From WFQV01 sp964611145 (GTDB lineage: Bacteria; Bacteroidota; Ignavibacteria; Ignavibacteriales; Melioribacteraceae), in assembly GCA_964611145.1 (NCBI GenBank), contig CAZSYM010000001.1, positions 1-64,000 of the forward strand: a DNA stretch of 64,000 nucleotides, read 5' to 3'. A model generated the notes under the pieces. The model was not told the origin of the DNA. It was given only the letters and a program-made list of their open reading frames with translations, and made no database searches. Made by a program: the position numbers and the translations under genes. Within the stretch, counting starts at the first letter, position 1. Each line of letters opens with the position of its first letter. This document shows, one piece after another, positions 45,223 through 54,125 of this stretch.

Positions 45223-46738
45223 AATCCACCGACTGAATTTGTTTGCGAATCTTTTTCTTAGTTTGGAATCTTATAACTCCGTAGATAACAATCAGCAAAA
45301 TAGGGAGCAAGAAATTAACATACTTAATTATCATTTTCGTACTATCGGAAAGAGTAACATCGATAGGCCTTGAAGTTACTCCCTTAGTACGCAGGGCAAT
45401 CAAACCGGTATCGTCGTTAAGCCAGTCAACCGCATTAGAGAGAAGGCTAACATTATCCTCCTGGAGCTGTTGCGCCGAATTACCTTTGCCGTTGACAGCA
45501 AAATCCCCGTCTCCGAACACAACCAATCTACTTTCTTTCTCTCCACCCAATTTTCCTTGCATTGCAACGGCAACAGGCAAGGAGGGATTAAGGAAATCGC
45601 TTTTTCTCCATTGGTACATAATATCAAAATAAAGCGGAGGCGTTTTAAGTCCAGACTTTTCGGACGTACGCGCCAGCACCGTTACGCTAATCGTAGTATC
45701 TTTAGGTTCCGCCTTAACGGGGCTAACGAATTTCATCATGACGGATTCCAAACCTTCCGTAATCGGGTGCTTAGCGAACCTTGTAATAACGGGAATATAA
45801 GGAAAACTGACCGGTGTGCTCATCACGAAAAGCCCTTGTTGCTGTCGAACCATCACATTACTGCAATTAACATCGACAATAAATTTAGGCTCGACGTCCA
45901 CTCCGTACTTCTTAAGCCATTCAAAAAAGTTCGATTTAACCTCTTTCCCCTGTTGGGTCTGGAAATTTCCATCCACACGATTAACGGCAGCCAAAAGGCG
46001 ACCGCCTCGCTTGATAAATTCATCCAGATAACTCAAGTCTTTCGCACTGAAAGAATCTTTTGGAGCAATCACCACGAGAGTGTTCACAGTAGGAGGTATT
46101 CCTGTAGTGTCGGAGAGTTTTATCTCCTTAATTTTATAGAGAACATCCATGGATTTTTTCCACTGTTGCATCTCGTCCAGAGTTGGTTCTCCGTGCCCCT
46201 GAAGGAAGCCTATTTCAGGCTTAGCCCTCAGTGTTATTTTCTTTATTGCGGACGAAAGCTCATATTCCATCGCCGCACCGGGTTTTATAAAAGGTATCAC
46301 CTCTTTTTTATCCTCGTAACGAATAACGGCGCCCAAATATGCTCTTTGCTGTTTCATTTGGTCTTTTTCCCGAACGTTAATCATTATCGGTTGCACACCG
46401 TTACGTTGTGCTTCCATTTCGGTTTCCTGAGACTCGTTCGGGTTAACAAACTCATAAACGACCTGACCGTCGGAGTAATTGGAATACTCAACCAGCAAGT
46501 CCTTAAAATCCTTCCTCACCTGCTCTATATTCGGAGGCAAGTTTTCCGTGAAATATGCCGTTATGGTTACGGGGTCGTCAAGATTACCGATTATGTCCTT
46601 AGTCGCCTTACTCAAACTGTAACGATGATCTTCGGTAAAATCCAATCTTGTAAAAAATCGATAAGAAAGAATATTAATCAAAACCAGGATACCGAAGACA
46701 AGTAAAACCGTCGTCTGAAGTTTTTTTCTAGTTAGCAT
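45215..46738 (-). CDS. GldG-like ABC transporter auxiliary protein
   Basis: In this 507-aa protein, TM helices near both ends (about 10-28 and 472-490) enclose a large extracytoplasmic domain of the PF09822 type (SLSKATKDIIGNLDDPVTIT, EIGFLQGHGEPTLDEMQQW, LVVFGDGDFAVN). It matches GldG, a component of the ABC complex needed for gliding in some Bacteroidota but also found in non-gliders. It stands nine bases after the permease gene. Confidence 0.92.
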   Translation of the reverse strand: MLTRKKLQTTVLLVFGILVLINILSYRFFTRLDFTEDHRYSLSKATKDIIGNLDDPVTITAYFTENLPPNIEQVRKDFKDLLVEYSNYSDGQVVYEFVNPNESQETEMEAQRNGVQPIMINVREKDQMKQQRAYLGAVIRYEDKKEVIPFIKPGAAMEYELSSAIKKITLRAKPEIGFLQGHGEPTLDEMQQWKKSMDVLYKIKEIKLSDTTGIPPTVNTLVVIAPKDSFSAKDLSYLDEFIKRGGRLLAAVNRVDGNFQTQQGKEVKSNFFEWLKKYGVDVEPKFIVDVNCSNVMVRQQQGLFVMSTPVSFPYIPVITRFAKHPITEGLESVMMKFVSPVKAEPKDTTISVTVLARTSEKSGLKTPPLYFDIMYQWRKSDFLNPSLPVAVAMQGKLGGEKESRLVVFGDGDFAVNGKGNSAQQLQEDNVSLLSNAVDWLNDDTGLIALRTKGVTSRPIDVTLSDSTKMIIKYVNFLLPILLIVIYGVIRFQTKKKIRKQIQSVDYV

Positions 46739-46747
46739 GGCAGTTTA

Positions 46748-47473
46748 TCACTCTACTATGTTTCTTTTTGACAATTGTGTTTCAGCTAAAAACAAGCCCA
46801 GGAAAGTCAGAGACAGGAAATAAATAATATCCTTGCTATCGATAACTCCCCTGGAAATGGACTCATAATGCGTGGATATACTAAGAAAACTGAACAACTC
46901 ACCCAAAAAGCCAGTAGCATTAGAAGCCAAAACGTCGAAGATAATCAGGAAGAAAACACCTATAAAAAGGGACAAAAGGAAAGCTACAATTTGGTTATTG
47001 GTAACGCTGCTTGCATAAAGCCCGATTGCGATATAAACGGAACTTATCAAAAGCGTTCCGAAATAGCCGCTCCAAACCGCGCCATGGTCCACGGGACCCA
47101 AAAACGCCACCGTGATGTAATAGGGTAGCGTAAGAGCGAGGGCAATGGCAATAAGAGCCAAAGCGGCTATAAATTTACCCAAAATAACTTGCCAATCCGT
47201 TACCGCTTTCGTAAGTAGCAGTTCGATTGTTCCGCTGCGCTTTTCTTCCGCAATCATTTTCATTGTAATCGCAGGTATAAAGAAAAACAAAGTCCAATAA
47301 GCCACAGAGAAAAACGGGTCAAGAGTGGCTTGTCCTACAAAGAAAATATCCGACCCGAAAAGCCACGTAAAAAATCCGCTAAGCCCCAAAAACACGGCGA
47401 GCAAAATGTAAGCGGCTAACGAGTCAAAAAACGTTTTAAGCTCCTTCCTTGCAATAACTAAAACAGGTTTCAT
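46748..47473 (-). CDS. ABC transporter permease (GldF-like)
   Basis: This 241-aa permease has about six TM helices. The conserved RKELKTFFDSLAAYILLAVF start and the EEKRSGTIELLLTKAV loop are those of the ABC-2 family as in GldF. It follows the ATPase gene by 12 bp and precedes the GldG-like gene, so the three form one complex with the DUF4340 protein. Confidence 0.92.
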   Translation of the reverse strand: MKPVLVIARKELKTFFDSLAAYILLAVFLGLSGFFTWLFGSDIFFVGQATLDPFFSVAYWTLFFFIPAITMKMIAEEKRSGTIELLLTKAVTDWQVILGKFIAALALIAIALALTLPYYITVAFLGPVDHGAVWSGYFGTLLISSVYIAIGLYASSVTNNQIVAFLLSLFIGVFFLIIFDVLASNATGFLGELFSFLSISTHYESISRGVIDSKDIIYFLSLTFLGLFLAETQLSKRNIVE

Positions 47474-47485
47474 CTCGACTCTGTG

Positions 47486-48418
47486 TTAATTTGTTGTTAA
47501 TTCTCTGAAAATATCCTCTAACTTGGTTTCAATCGGCGACATTTCGGTCAGAACCCAATTGTTTTCAACGCACAGGTTAAATATTTCCTTTCTGGAAGAA
47601 AGATTCTCCTTGCTATTAACAATGAATTTAAAGGGTTCTTCTTCCAAAATATCCACCATTGCCACCGTATCCAATTTCTGCAATTCCGAATAAACTTTAT
47701 CCTTATCATCCGCCTCGGAAATCTCGACTCTCAATATCTCCGTGCCTTGCGCTTGCTTTCTCAGCATATCAGCCGTTCCGTCGGCAACTATTTTACCTTT
47801 GTTAATAATAAGAATTCTATCCGAAGTCGCTTCCACCTCGGGCAGGATATGCGTACTCAAAATAACCGTTTTCTCTTTCCCGAGTTCTCTTATAAGTCTT
47901 CTTATTTCAACTATTTGATTCGGGTCCAAGCCTGTGGTCGGCTCGTCGAGTATCAAAATCTCAGGATCATGAATCATCGCCTGTGCGAGCCCGACTCTTT
48001 GCTTATACCCTTTCGAAAGCTCCCCTATCATTTTGTGCTTTTCCTCATTAAGTCCGCACACTTTCACCATCTCGGCAATTCGTTGTGGAATATTTTCCTT
48101 AGGCACTCCCTGAAGCTCCGCAACGAACTCGAGATAGTCCAAAACCTGCATATCGTTATAAAGGGGATTGTTCTCCGGTAGGTAACCTATCTTCTTTTTA
48201 ACCTCGTCGGGATTTTCCAGAACGGAAATACCGTTGACCTTAACGTCGCCGTCCGACGGTGCCATAAAGCAAGTGATTATTTTCATCGTGGTTGTTTTTC
48301 CCGCCCCGTTCGGACCTAAGAAACCGACTATTTCGCCGGTATTAACTGTAAAAGAAATGTTGTCAACAGCCCTCTGGTTCCCGTACTTCTTTGTTACATT
48401 TTCTACGACAATACTCAT
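47486..48418 (-). CDS. ABC transporter ATP-binding protein (GldA-like)
   Basis: This 310-aa ATPase has Walker A GPNGAGKTTTM, the signature LSKGYKQRVG, Walker B ILILDEPTTGLD and a C-terminal regulatory region of about 90 residues. It opens the four-gene minus-strand operon. Whether the system serves gliding or general export cannot be told; no other gld genes are in the window. Confidence 0.95.
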   Translation of the reverse strand: MSIVVENVTKKYGNQRAVDNISFTVNTGEIVGFLGPNGAGKTTTMKIITCFMAPSDGDVKVNGISVLENPDEVKKKIGYLPENNPLYNDMQVLDYLEFVAELQGVPKENIPQRIAEMVKVCGLNEEKHKMIGELSKGYKQRVGLAQAMIHDPEILILDEPTTGLDPNQIVEIRRLIRELGKEKTVILSTHILPEVEATSDRILIINKGKIVADGTADMLRKQAQGTEILRVEISEADDKDKVYSELQKLDTVAMVDILEEEPFKFIVNSKENLSSRKEIFNLCVENNWVLTEMSPIETKLEDIFRELTTN

Positions 48419-48522
48419 AACTCGGAATCCGTTTGTCTGTTTGAAATAAACAAAAACACAATCAAAGGTTGTCTTACAGTCGTCCGTTCATTCGAGTTCC
48501 AGAAAACAAAAAAATTTTTCTT

Positions 48523-49212
48523 TTAGGAAGCGTAAATAATTTCCGTCCCTTTATGCTTCCCTATTATCAACACATCCGCAACATCAAGAAAAAGCCCGTG
48601 TTCCACAACTCCGGCTTTTTCGTTTAACAGAGAGGATAATTGGTAAGGGTTATCTATACTTTCGAACTTGGCATCCAAAATCCAATGTCCCTCGTCAGTA
48701 ACAAAGATTCCTTCCTCGCTTTTCCGGAGCTGTACCTCGGCGCCCAAGTTTTCGAGAAGTCGTTTAATCGGATGCAGGGCAAACGGAACAATTTCCACGG
48801 GCAAAGGGAAGTTCTTTCCCAAGGAATCCGACAGCTTTGTTTCGTCAACTATGATTATTTCTTTCTCGCTTGCCTGGGCGACGATTTTCTCTCTCAAAAG
48901 CGCTCCTCCACCGCCTTTTATCAGATTCAGCTTGGAATCAACCTCGTCGGCACCGTCTATGGTCAAGTCTATTCTCTCAACATTCTCGAAATCCGTGAGA
49001 GGAATACCCAAGCTCTCCGCCAGCTTTCTCGTGCTTTCCGACGTGGGAATACAGAGGATATCCTTCAGCTCTCCGGAGTTAAGCTTTCTTCCTATTTCTT
49101 CAACAGCATACTTGGCTGTGCTTCCCGTCCCCAATCCGAGCTTCATCCCGGAGCGAACGAATTTCACGGCTTCGACAGCCGCCTCCTTTTTAAGTTCTTC
49201 TCTACTTTTCAC
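48523..49212 (-). CDS. rpiA: Ribose-5-phosphate isomerase A
   Basis: This 229-aa enzyme interconverts ribose 5-phosphate and ribulose 5-phosphate in the pentose phosphate pathway. Motifs are LGTGSTA, TIDGADEVD and KGGGGALLREKIVA. The start is GTG 49210-49212, nested in ATGTGA and preceded by GGGTGAG. It is 104 bp upstream of the ABC operon on the same strand. Confidence 0.97.
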   Translation of the reverse strand: MKSREELKKEAAVEAVKFVRSGMKLGLGTGSTAKYAVEEIGRKLNSGELKDILCIPTSESTRKLAESLGIPLTDFENVERIDLTIDGADEVDSKLNLIKGGGGALLREKIVAQASEKEIIIVDETKLSDSLGKNFPLPVEIVPFALHPIKRLLENLGAEVQLRKSEEGIFVTDEGHWILDAKFESIDNPYQLSSLLNEKAGVVEHGLFLDVADVLIIGKHKGTEIIYAS

Positions 49213-49326
49213 ATTCTCACCCGAAACAAAATTACGTTTTAACTTTTTAACATTAACGAATTTTCTTGCGTTGGCATTATTGTTGTTTAATTTTTAAAAA
49301 ATCATTATTTTTATAGTTACAATATT

Positions 49327-49392
49327 ATGAAAAAGTTAGCTTACAATTTGGTAATACGAATTTTAAAGTTCACGAGCGGAAGATTAAGTTAA
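49327..49392 (+). CDS. Possible 21-aa leader peptide upstream of the nif3-family gene
   Basis: A short frame, ATG 49327 to TAA 49392, encodes a basic, partly hydrophobic peptide (MKKLAYNLVI...). A terminator hairpin follows 10 bases after the stop. An AT-rich stretch with TATTTTTATAG lies upstream. The unit could be a small independent transcript or a leader, but there is no run of a single amino acid and no good ribosome site. Confidence 0.25.
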   Translation: MKKLAYNLVIRILKFTSGRLS

Positions 49393-49402
49393 GAATAAGG
49401 CG

Positions 49403-49438
49403 AAATGCACTTCTCACAAAGGAGTGCATTTTTTTTAT
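49403..49438 (+). terminator. Terminator/attenuator immediately before the nif3-family gene
   Basis: Stem AAATGCACT/AGTGCATTT (49403-49411 and 49423-49431) with an 11-nt loop leads into a T tract that ends only a few bases before ATG 49442. It would stop transcripts entering from the left, so the next gene needs read-through or regulated antitermination. The hairpin also takes up the place of a ribosome binding site. Confidence 0.75.
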
Positions 49439-49441
49439 TTT

Positions 49442-50557
49442 ATGAGAGCGGGAGAATTAATTAAATACCTTGAAGAATGGGCGCCACCGGGAGCCGCATG
49501 GGAGAAAGACAATATCGGGCTTCTGGTAGGCAGCAAAAGGGCGGAGATAAAAAAAATTTTCCTCTGCCTCGAGTTAAACCAGCGAACTCTCACATCGGCT
49601 CTTAAAAACAATTGTAACTTCATTTTCACACACCACCCCTTAATTTTCAAACCTCTTAAAAACTTAAACTTCACAAACGATACAAAGCGAAAGCTACTCA
49701 AAGATTTAATTCAAAACGACATTGTCCTTTACTCCGCTCACACTAATCTGGATTTCACAAGAGACGGCGTAAGCTTCGAATTGGCAAAACGCCTAAAACT
49801 TAAAAACATTCGCTTCCTAATACCGGAGGAGGCAAATCAATATAAACTGACGGTTTTTGTTCCGGAAAAGGATACGGAAAAGGTAGCAAATGCAATGTTT
49901 TCGGCGGGAGCGGGAGTAATAGGAAATTATTCCGAATGCAGTTTTTCCTCGAGTGGCACGGGAACATTCCGCGGAAATTCCATGTCGAACCCAAAAGTGG
50001 GAAAAAAGGAGAACTTCGAAAAAGTAAAAGAAAATCGACTCGAAGTGCTTGTTAACTCCTGGAAACTCGAAGAGGTTATAAATGCATTATTAGCCGCCCA
50101 TCCGTACGAAGAACCCGCTTTTGATGTATATGTGTTGAAAAATCGAAACCGGAATTACGGCACAGGGGCGATAGGAGAGCTATCAACCCCGATGAAGAAA
50201 GAGGAATTCCTAAAGTTTTTATCGCATTCTATAAATTCCCGAAACATCAGATACTGCGAAGGGAAAAAGGGAAAAATAAAAACCGTTGCCGTTTGCGGAG
50301 GTAGCTGTTCTGACAAATACAAAAACGCAATATCAATGGGTGCCGATGCTTTTGTTACGGCGGACGTCGGTTATCACACATTCGAGGAAGCACAGGGAAA
50401 AATCCTTTTGGTGGATGCAGGACATTATGAAACCGAAGTACACTCGATAGACGCGGTGGAAAGAAAAATCAAGGAATTTCTCTCGGAAAGAAAAGAAAAA
50501 ATAGACGTTATCAAATACAAGGGTAATACCAACCCGGTAAAGTTTTTAAAAATATAA
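49442..50557 (+). CDS. NIF3/YbgI (DUF34) family metal-binding protein
   Basis: This 371-aa protein has metal-site motifs THHPLIF (N-terminal part) and DAGHYETE (C-terminal part), and an inserted PII-like domain of about 100 residues (about 125-225, YKLTVFVPEKDTEKVANAMF), as in the longer NIF3 proteins. Often annotated as GTP cyclohydrolase I type 2, its true function is unsettled. I start at ATG 49442; a GTG at 49424 lies inside the terminator hairpin. It precedes the zinc-ribbon gene by 12 bp, a pairing common in bacteria. Confidence 0.93.
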   Translation: MRAGELIKYLEEWAPPGAAWEKDNIGLLVGSKRAEIKKIFLCLELNQRTLTSALKNNCNFIFTHHPLIFKPLKNLNFTNDTKRKLLKDLIQNDIVLYSAHTNLDFTRDGVSFELAKRLKLKNIRFLIPEEANQYKLTVFVPEKDTEKVANAMFSAGAGVIGNYSECSFSSSGTGTFRGNSMSNPKVGKKENFEKVKENRLEVLVNSWKLEEVINALLAAHPYEEPAFDVYVLKNRNRNYGTGAIGELSTPMKKEEFLKFLSHSINSRNIRYCEGKKGKIKTVAVCGGSCSDKYKNAISMGADAFVTADVGYHTFEEAQGKILLVDAGHYETEVHSIDAVERKIKEFLSERKEKIDVIKYKGNTNPVKFLKI

Positions 50558-50569
50558 GGAGAACACAAA

Positions 50570-51307
50570 TTGATTAATCGATTAACAACCCTATATCAAT
50601 TACAATTGATTGACGACCAATTGGACGAGCTCGAAGAACTCCGCGGAGATCTTCCTTTTGTGGTAAACGAGTTAAAAGGAAAGATAGATGGTATATCTTC
50701 GGCTATCCAAGAAAAGGAACAGCTTAAAAAAGATTACATCAAAAAGCGAAACGACAACGATGCGGAGATAGTTAGACTGAAGGAAAGTCTGAAAAAATTC
50801 AAATCTCAACTCTACTCCGTTCGTAACAACAAAGAATACGATGCTTTAACCAAAGAAATCGACCACACGGAAAAATTAATCGAAGAATTGGAAACCGAAA
50901 ATTTATCCCTTGAAGACGAGGTCGAAAAATTAAAAGCGGAAATCTTGGAACTTGAGCCGGAATTGATTAAACTAAACGAGGAACTAAAGGTCAAAGAAGA
51001 AGAACTGAAGAAGATAATCAAATCCAACGAACGCGAAGAAGAAAAGCTTCAGGCTATCCGTGAAGAAATCGTAGCTAAAATCCGCAAGCCCGACTACAAT
51101 ACTTACATGCGCATTAGAAAAGCAAGCAGGGGCATAGCAATAGCAACAATAGTTCGCTCGGCATGTAGCGGGTGCCATAACGTGGTTCCTCCTCAAAGGC
51201 AAATAGAAATAAAACAAGCAAAGAGAATTTACACGTGTGAATCATGTGGACGAATACTCGTATCACCCGAAATTGCAGAGGAGGCAAAAAAACTTCTGAA
51301 AATCTAA
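50570..51307 (+). CDS. C4-type zinc-ribbon coiled-coil protein
   Basis: In this 245-aa protein a long antiparallel coiled coil (about 15-180, rich in Glu, Lys and Leu) is followed by a C-terminal zinc ribbon (ACSGCHNVVPP and TCESCGRIL; four Cys). It belongs to the CT398/PF02591 family. The start is TTG 50570-50572, supported by AAGGAG at a good distance and the absence of any nearby ATG. The function of the family is not settled; it is usually next to nif3-family genes, as here. Confidence 0.93.
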   Translation: MINRLTTLYQLQLIDDQLDELEELRGDLPFVVNELKGKIDGISSAIQEKEQLKKDYIKKRNDNDAEIVRLKESLKKFKSQLYSVRNNKEYDALTKEIDHTEKLIEELETENLSLEDEVEKLKAEILELEPELIKLNEELKVKEEELKKIIKSNEREEEKLQAIREEIVAKIRKPDYNTYMRIRKASRGIAIATIVRSACSGCHNVVPPQRQIEIKQAKRIYTCESCGRILVSPEIAEEAKKLLKI

Positions 51308-51313
51308 AAGGCT

Positions 51314-52483
51314 TTATCGGACGGGGGCTTTTGCCCCCTCTTTTTTTCCAAGTCTCCATTTCACTCCGAACAACGCCGCAAGTTGTGGAGAATGCAATAT
51401 TCCTTTATTGCTGATATTCGAGAGCACAATAATCGTTTTCTTTTCCTTAAGCGCCTTTATATAATAACTTCGGAAGCCTTTCCACCAACCAGTATGAAAA
51501 ACAATTTTGCTTCCGTCTTCTCTTGTGTTTATCCTCCATCCGTATCCATAATTATCCTCTTTGTATAATTCGGGATGTCTTGGCGTAAATGCTTTATCAA
51601 GCAATTTTTTAGAAATTAATTTCCCCTCGTTCAAAGCCTTATCGAAATTGAACAAATCTTCCACCGAGGCATAAATATTTTTATCTCCCGCTACGCCGTT
51701 CAGATATGTATCACCGGCCAACCTCCTTCGGTTAACATAGCCTTTTACTTTCGCCCTGCAATCTTCGACCGCACGCCTCTCGCAGACAAAAGCATTACTC
51801 ATTCCCGACGGATCAAACAAATTTTCTTTTAAAAACTTTCCATAACTTTTTCCGCTAACTTTCGAAAGTATCAAAGCTAAGAGCACATAGTTTGTATTTG
51901 AGTAGTTATATCTTACCCCCGGCTTATAATATCTGAAAGGTTTATTTTCGATTAGAATGTCGAGCACATCCTCATTTGTTAAGTACAAATTTCTCTTGTC
52001 CTGCCAAAGGGAATCAGCGAAATACATATACTCGGGCAAGCCGGAGCGTTGCTCGAGGAGATGTTTTATTTTTACACCTCGATACGGAAAGTCTTCGAAA
52101 AACTTTCCCAGGGTGTCTTCAAGACTTATTTTTCCCTCGGATGTCATCATAAGAATTGCAATCGCTGTAACGGGCTTGGAAACAGAGGCGAGTTGAAAGG
52201 CGGAACTTAATTTTATTTTCTCTCTTTTCTTGAAATCCGCATACCCGAAAACTTTCTCATAAATTATTTTATCTTTTTCAGCGAAAAGAACCGCCCCATT
52301 AAACAATCCACGCTTATATCTTTCTCTAAAAAACTTATCTATCCGAGAATATTCGTTATAAAAATTCTCCTTAGGAAACTCATATTTCTCTTTTTTTCCT
52401 ATTCCCCCTTTTTTAGTTCCGCATCCAAAGAGGAGCAATACTAATAAAAATAAGACTTTTCTTCTCTTCCGAATCTTTGACAA
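51314..52483 (-). CDS. Beta-lactamase-fold serine hydrolase, lipoprotein
   Basis: This 389-aa protein has a lipoprotein signal with lipobox-like LLFGC (about residue 22). The serine hydrolase motifs of the class C/esterase EstB group are SVSK (SxxK), YNYSNTNY (YxN) and FHTGWW (HTG in place of KTG). Members are D-alanyl peptidases, esterases or of unknown role; true beta-lactamase activity is unlikely because of the HTG box. The start is TTG 52481-52483, the only start codon before an in-frame stop. Confidence 0.9.
   Translation of the reverse strand: MSKIRKRRKVLFLLVLLLFGCGTKKGGIGKKEKYEFPKENFYNEYSRIDKFFRERYKRGLFNGAVLFAEKDKIIYEKVFGYADFKKREKIKLSSAFQLASVSKPVTAIAILMMTSEGKISLEDTLGKFFEDFPYRGVKIKHLLEQRSGLPEYMYFADSLWQDKRNLYLTNEDVLDILIENKPFRYYKPGVRYNYSNTNYVLLALILSKVSGKSYGKFLKENLFDPSGMSNAFVCERRAVEDCRAKVKGYVNRRRLAGDTYLNGVAGDKNIYASVEDLFNFDKALNEGKLISKKLLDKAFTPRHPELYKEDNYGYGWRINTREDGSKIVFHTGWWKGFRSYYIKALKEKKTIIVLSNISNKGILHSPQLAALFGVKWRLGKKEGAKAPVR
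51323..51347 (+). terminator. Terminator after the zinc-ribbon gene, inside the convergent CDS
   Basis: Stem GGGGGC/GCCCCC with a TTTT loop is followed by CTTTTTTT. It lies within the last codons of the convergent serine hydrolase gene, so the hairpin DNA also encodes the tail EGAKAP of that protein. Confidence 0.88.
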
Positions 52484-52985
52484 TATATTTTTCCGCTGTT
52501 AATATCTTGTTAAAATGTTGACAATTTTTTGTTGATAAACTTACATTGTTTTCCACCAGAAGAAAAACACTCTTTCTATTAACATTCTTTCAACAAACGA
52601 AATATAAAAAATACTCTCTTTTTTCGCCGTAGGCAACGTTTTTCGGGATTATAAACATATTAACAATCTTATTATTAAAGAAGAAGGTTTAAATTTATCT
52701 GTTAAAATTAATAATATTTAAATTTTGTGTATTACTTAGCTTCCTCTAAAAAGAAAATGAAGCGCTTATGTTGCTCGTCAATCTCTTTTATTCCCAGCTC
52801 ATAATATCTTTTCCACTCTATTTCTTTCATAAGAAACCCCTTATAAATTTTCATGTTTATTATCGTAGGCAAAAGGGAAAACTAAAGGGGAAAAGGACGA
52901 AAATTGGAAATAAACATTAATTGAAATGGGCATGAAATTTTGGTATATTGCTTTGTTAAATTTGTTTAAAATATAGGGTGATTAA
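52484..52985. other. AT-rich 0.5-kb region before dnaN; candidate replication origin region
   Basis: Apart from the hemerythrin remnant at 52732-52830 I see no gene. The region is very AT-rich, with a 60-base block near 52670-52735 made almost only of A and T. One DnaA-box-like site, TTATCAACA on the minus strand (52530-52538), differs from TTATCCACA at one base, and weaker ones are at 52549-52557 and 52809-52817. dnaA is not adjacent. dnaN-recF-gyrB-gyrA run away to the right, as they do from many origins. The dnaN promoter is also here. Confidence 0.35.
52732..52830 (-). pseudogene. Bacteriohemerythrin remnant or 32-aa mini-gene
   Basis: ATG 52828-52830 opens a 32-codon frame ending in TAA. 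It encodes WKRYYELGIKEIDEQHKRF, the first helix of bacteriohemerythrins, with the diagnostic IDEQH including the iron-ligand His. Full proteins have about 130 residues and five or more further ligands, all absent here: after LEEAK the frame stops, and the following DNA is AT-rich without hemerythrin motifs. AAGGGG precedes the ATG. Most likely this is a decayed gene. A retained micro-protein is possible, because the start site and frame are clean. Confidence 0.65.
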
Positions 52986-54125
52986 ATGGAATTCAAAGTA
53001 AACAGCAAGGAATTTGAAAAGCTTCTTTCAAAGATTTTCCCGGCTATTCCTTCGAAAACACCCGTCCAGGCATTGGAGCATTTCAAGTTTGAAATAAAAG
53101 ACGGACTTTTAACTGTTTCCGGGACAGATTTGGATATTTCCCTTAAATCTTCTATCAATGTAGACACTTCCGAGAACTTCGAAGGGTTGGTACCGGCGAA
53201 AAGGATTTACGAATTGGTTCGCTCCTTCGGAGATACCACGCTACACTTTCAAATAGATTATAACCATGCACTTTTCCTCGTTACGGATAAAGGAAAGTAC
53301 AAGCTTTTCTATTTGGATACCGAACAATATCCTCAAATTCCGTCCTTTCCTCAAGAAGCGACGGAAGACGTAAAAGAAGTGACCATAGAAGGACCCGATT
53401 TGAGAAAATCACTTGAGCAAACCTCCTTTGCAATAAGCAAAGAGGAAATTCGCCCCGCAATGATGGGAATGTTGTTCGAGTTCGAGTCCGAAGGATTACG
53501 ATTTGTGGCTACGGACGGACACCGTCTTGCTAATCTTTTGAACAAGAAAATAAATCATCAAATAGAAGACAAATATGTGGTTCCGGAGAGAGTTATTTCC
53601 GTGCTTATGAAATTGTTGGACGAAACAAGCGTAAAAGTTTATCTTAACAAAACTCATATTTCGTTCAAGCTAAAAGACATAGAATTAATCGGTCGACTAA
53701 TTGGATATTCCTATCCCGAGTATAAAAACGTGATACCCGTTGAAAATGAATTCAAACTAAAGATAAACAGGAAGGAATTAAACGACGTTCTGAAGAGAAT
53801 GCTCTTGTTTTCAACATCCCCTACGAGGAAAATCAAACTCACCCTTTCGCAAAGTAATGTGGAAGTCTTTGCGGAGGATATTGATACCGGTTCCACTGCG
53901 ACCGAGAATATAATGTGCGAATACGACGGGGAACCGATGGAAATTGGCTTTAATGCTATGAATCTCAGCGATATTTTATCGCATATGCCGAGTCAGGAAG
54001 AAATTATTATGCGACTAAGTTCTCCTCAGAAAGCCGTAATCATAGAACCGACGAAGGAGGAAGAAGGAATAGAATTGTTGATGCTTGTAATGCCTATACG
54101 ATTAAATACACAAAATGTTTCTTAA
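52986..54125 (+). CDS. dnaN: DNA polymerase III beta subunit (sliding clamp)
   Basis: This 379-aa protein has three clamp domains. Landmarks are PVQALEHFKFEIKDG, TDGHRLA and the C-terminal VMPIRL motif of the hydrophobic partner pocket. It opens the dnaN-recF-DUF721-gyrB-gyrA run, and its end overlaps recF by 11 bp. Confidence 0.98.
   Translation: MEFKVNSKEFEKLLSKIFPAIPSKTPVQALEHFKFEIKDGLLTVSGTDLDISLKSSINVDTSENFEGLVPAKRIYELVRSFGDTTLHFQIDYNHALFLVTDKGKYKLFYLDTEQYPQIPSFPQEATEDVKEVTIEGPDLRKSLEQTSFAISKEEIRPAMMGMLFEFESEGLRFVATDGHRLANLLNKKINHQIEDKYVVPERVISVLMKLLDETSVKVYLNKTHISFKLKDIELIGRLIGYSYPEYKNVIPVENEFKLKINRKELNDVLKRMLLFSTSPTRKIKLTLSQSNVEVFAEDIDTGSTATENIMCEYDGEPMEIGFNAMNLSDILSHMPSQEEIIMRLSSPQKAVIIEPTKEEEGIELLMLVMPIRLNTQNVS

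Noticed and set aside
45470..46705. 411-codon open frame on the plus strand
   Set aside because: It lies fully antisense to the GldG-like gene, has no recognisable domain and a cysteine/histidine/phenylalanine-rich composition typical of reversed coding DNA.
51314..52483. Serine hydrolase as a beta-lactamase resistance gene
   Set aside because: The third motif is HTG rather than KTG and the protein is a lipoprotein of the broad EstB/penicillin-binding-like group; resistance cannot be claimed.
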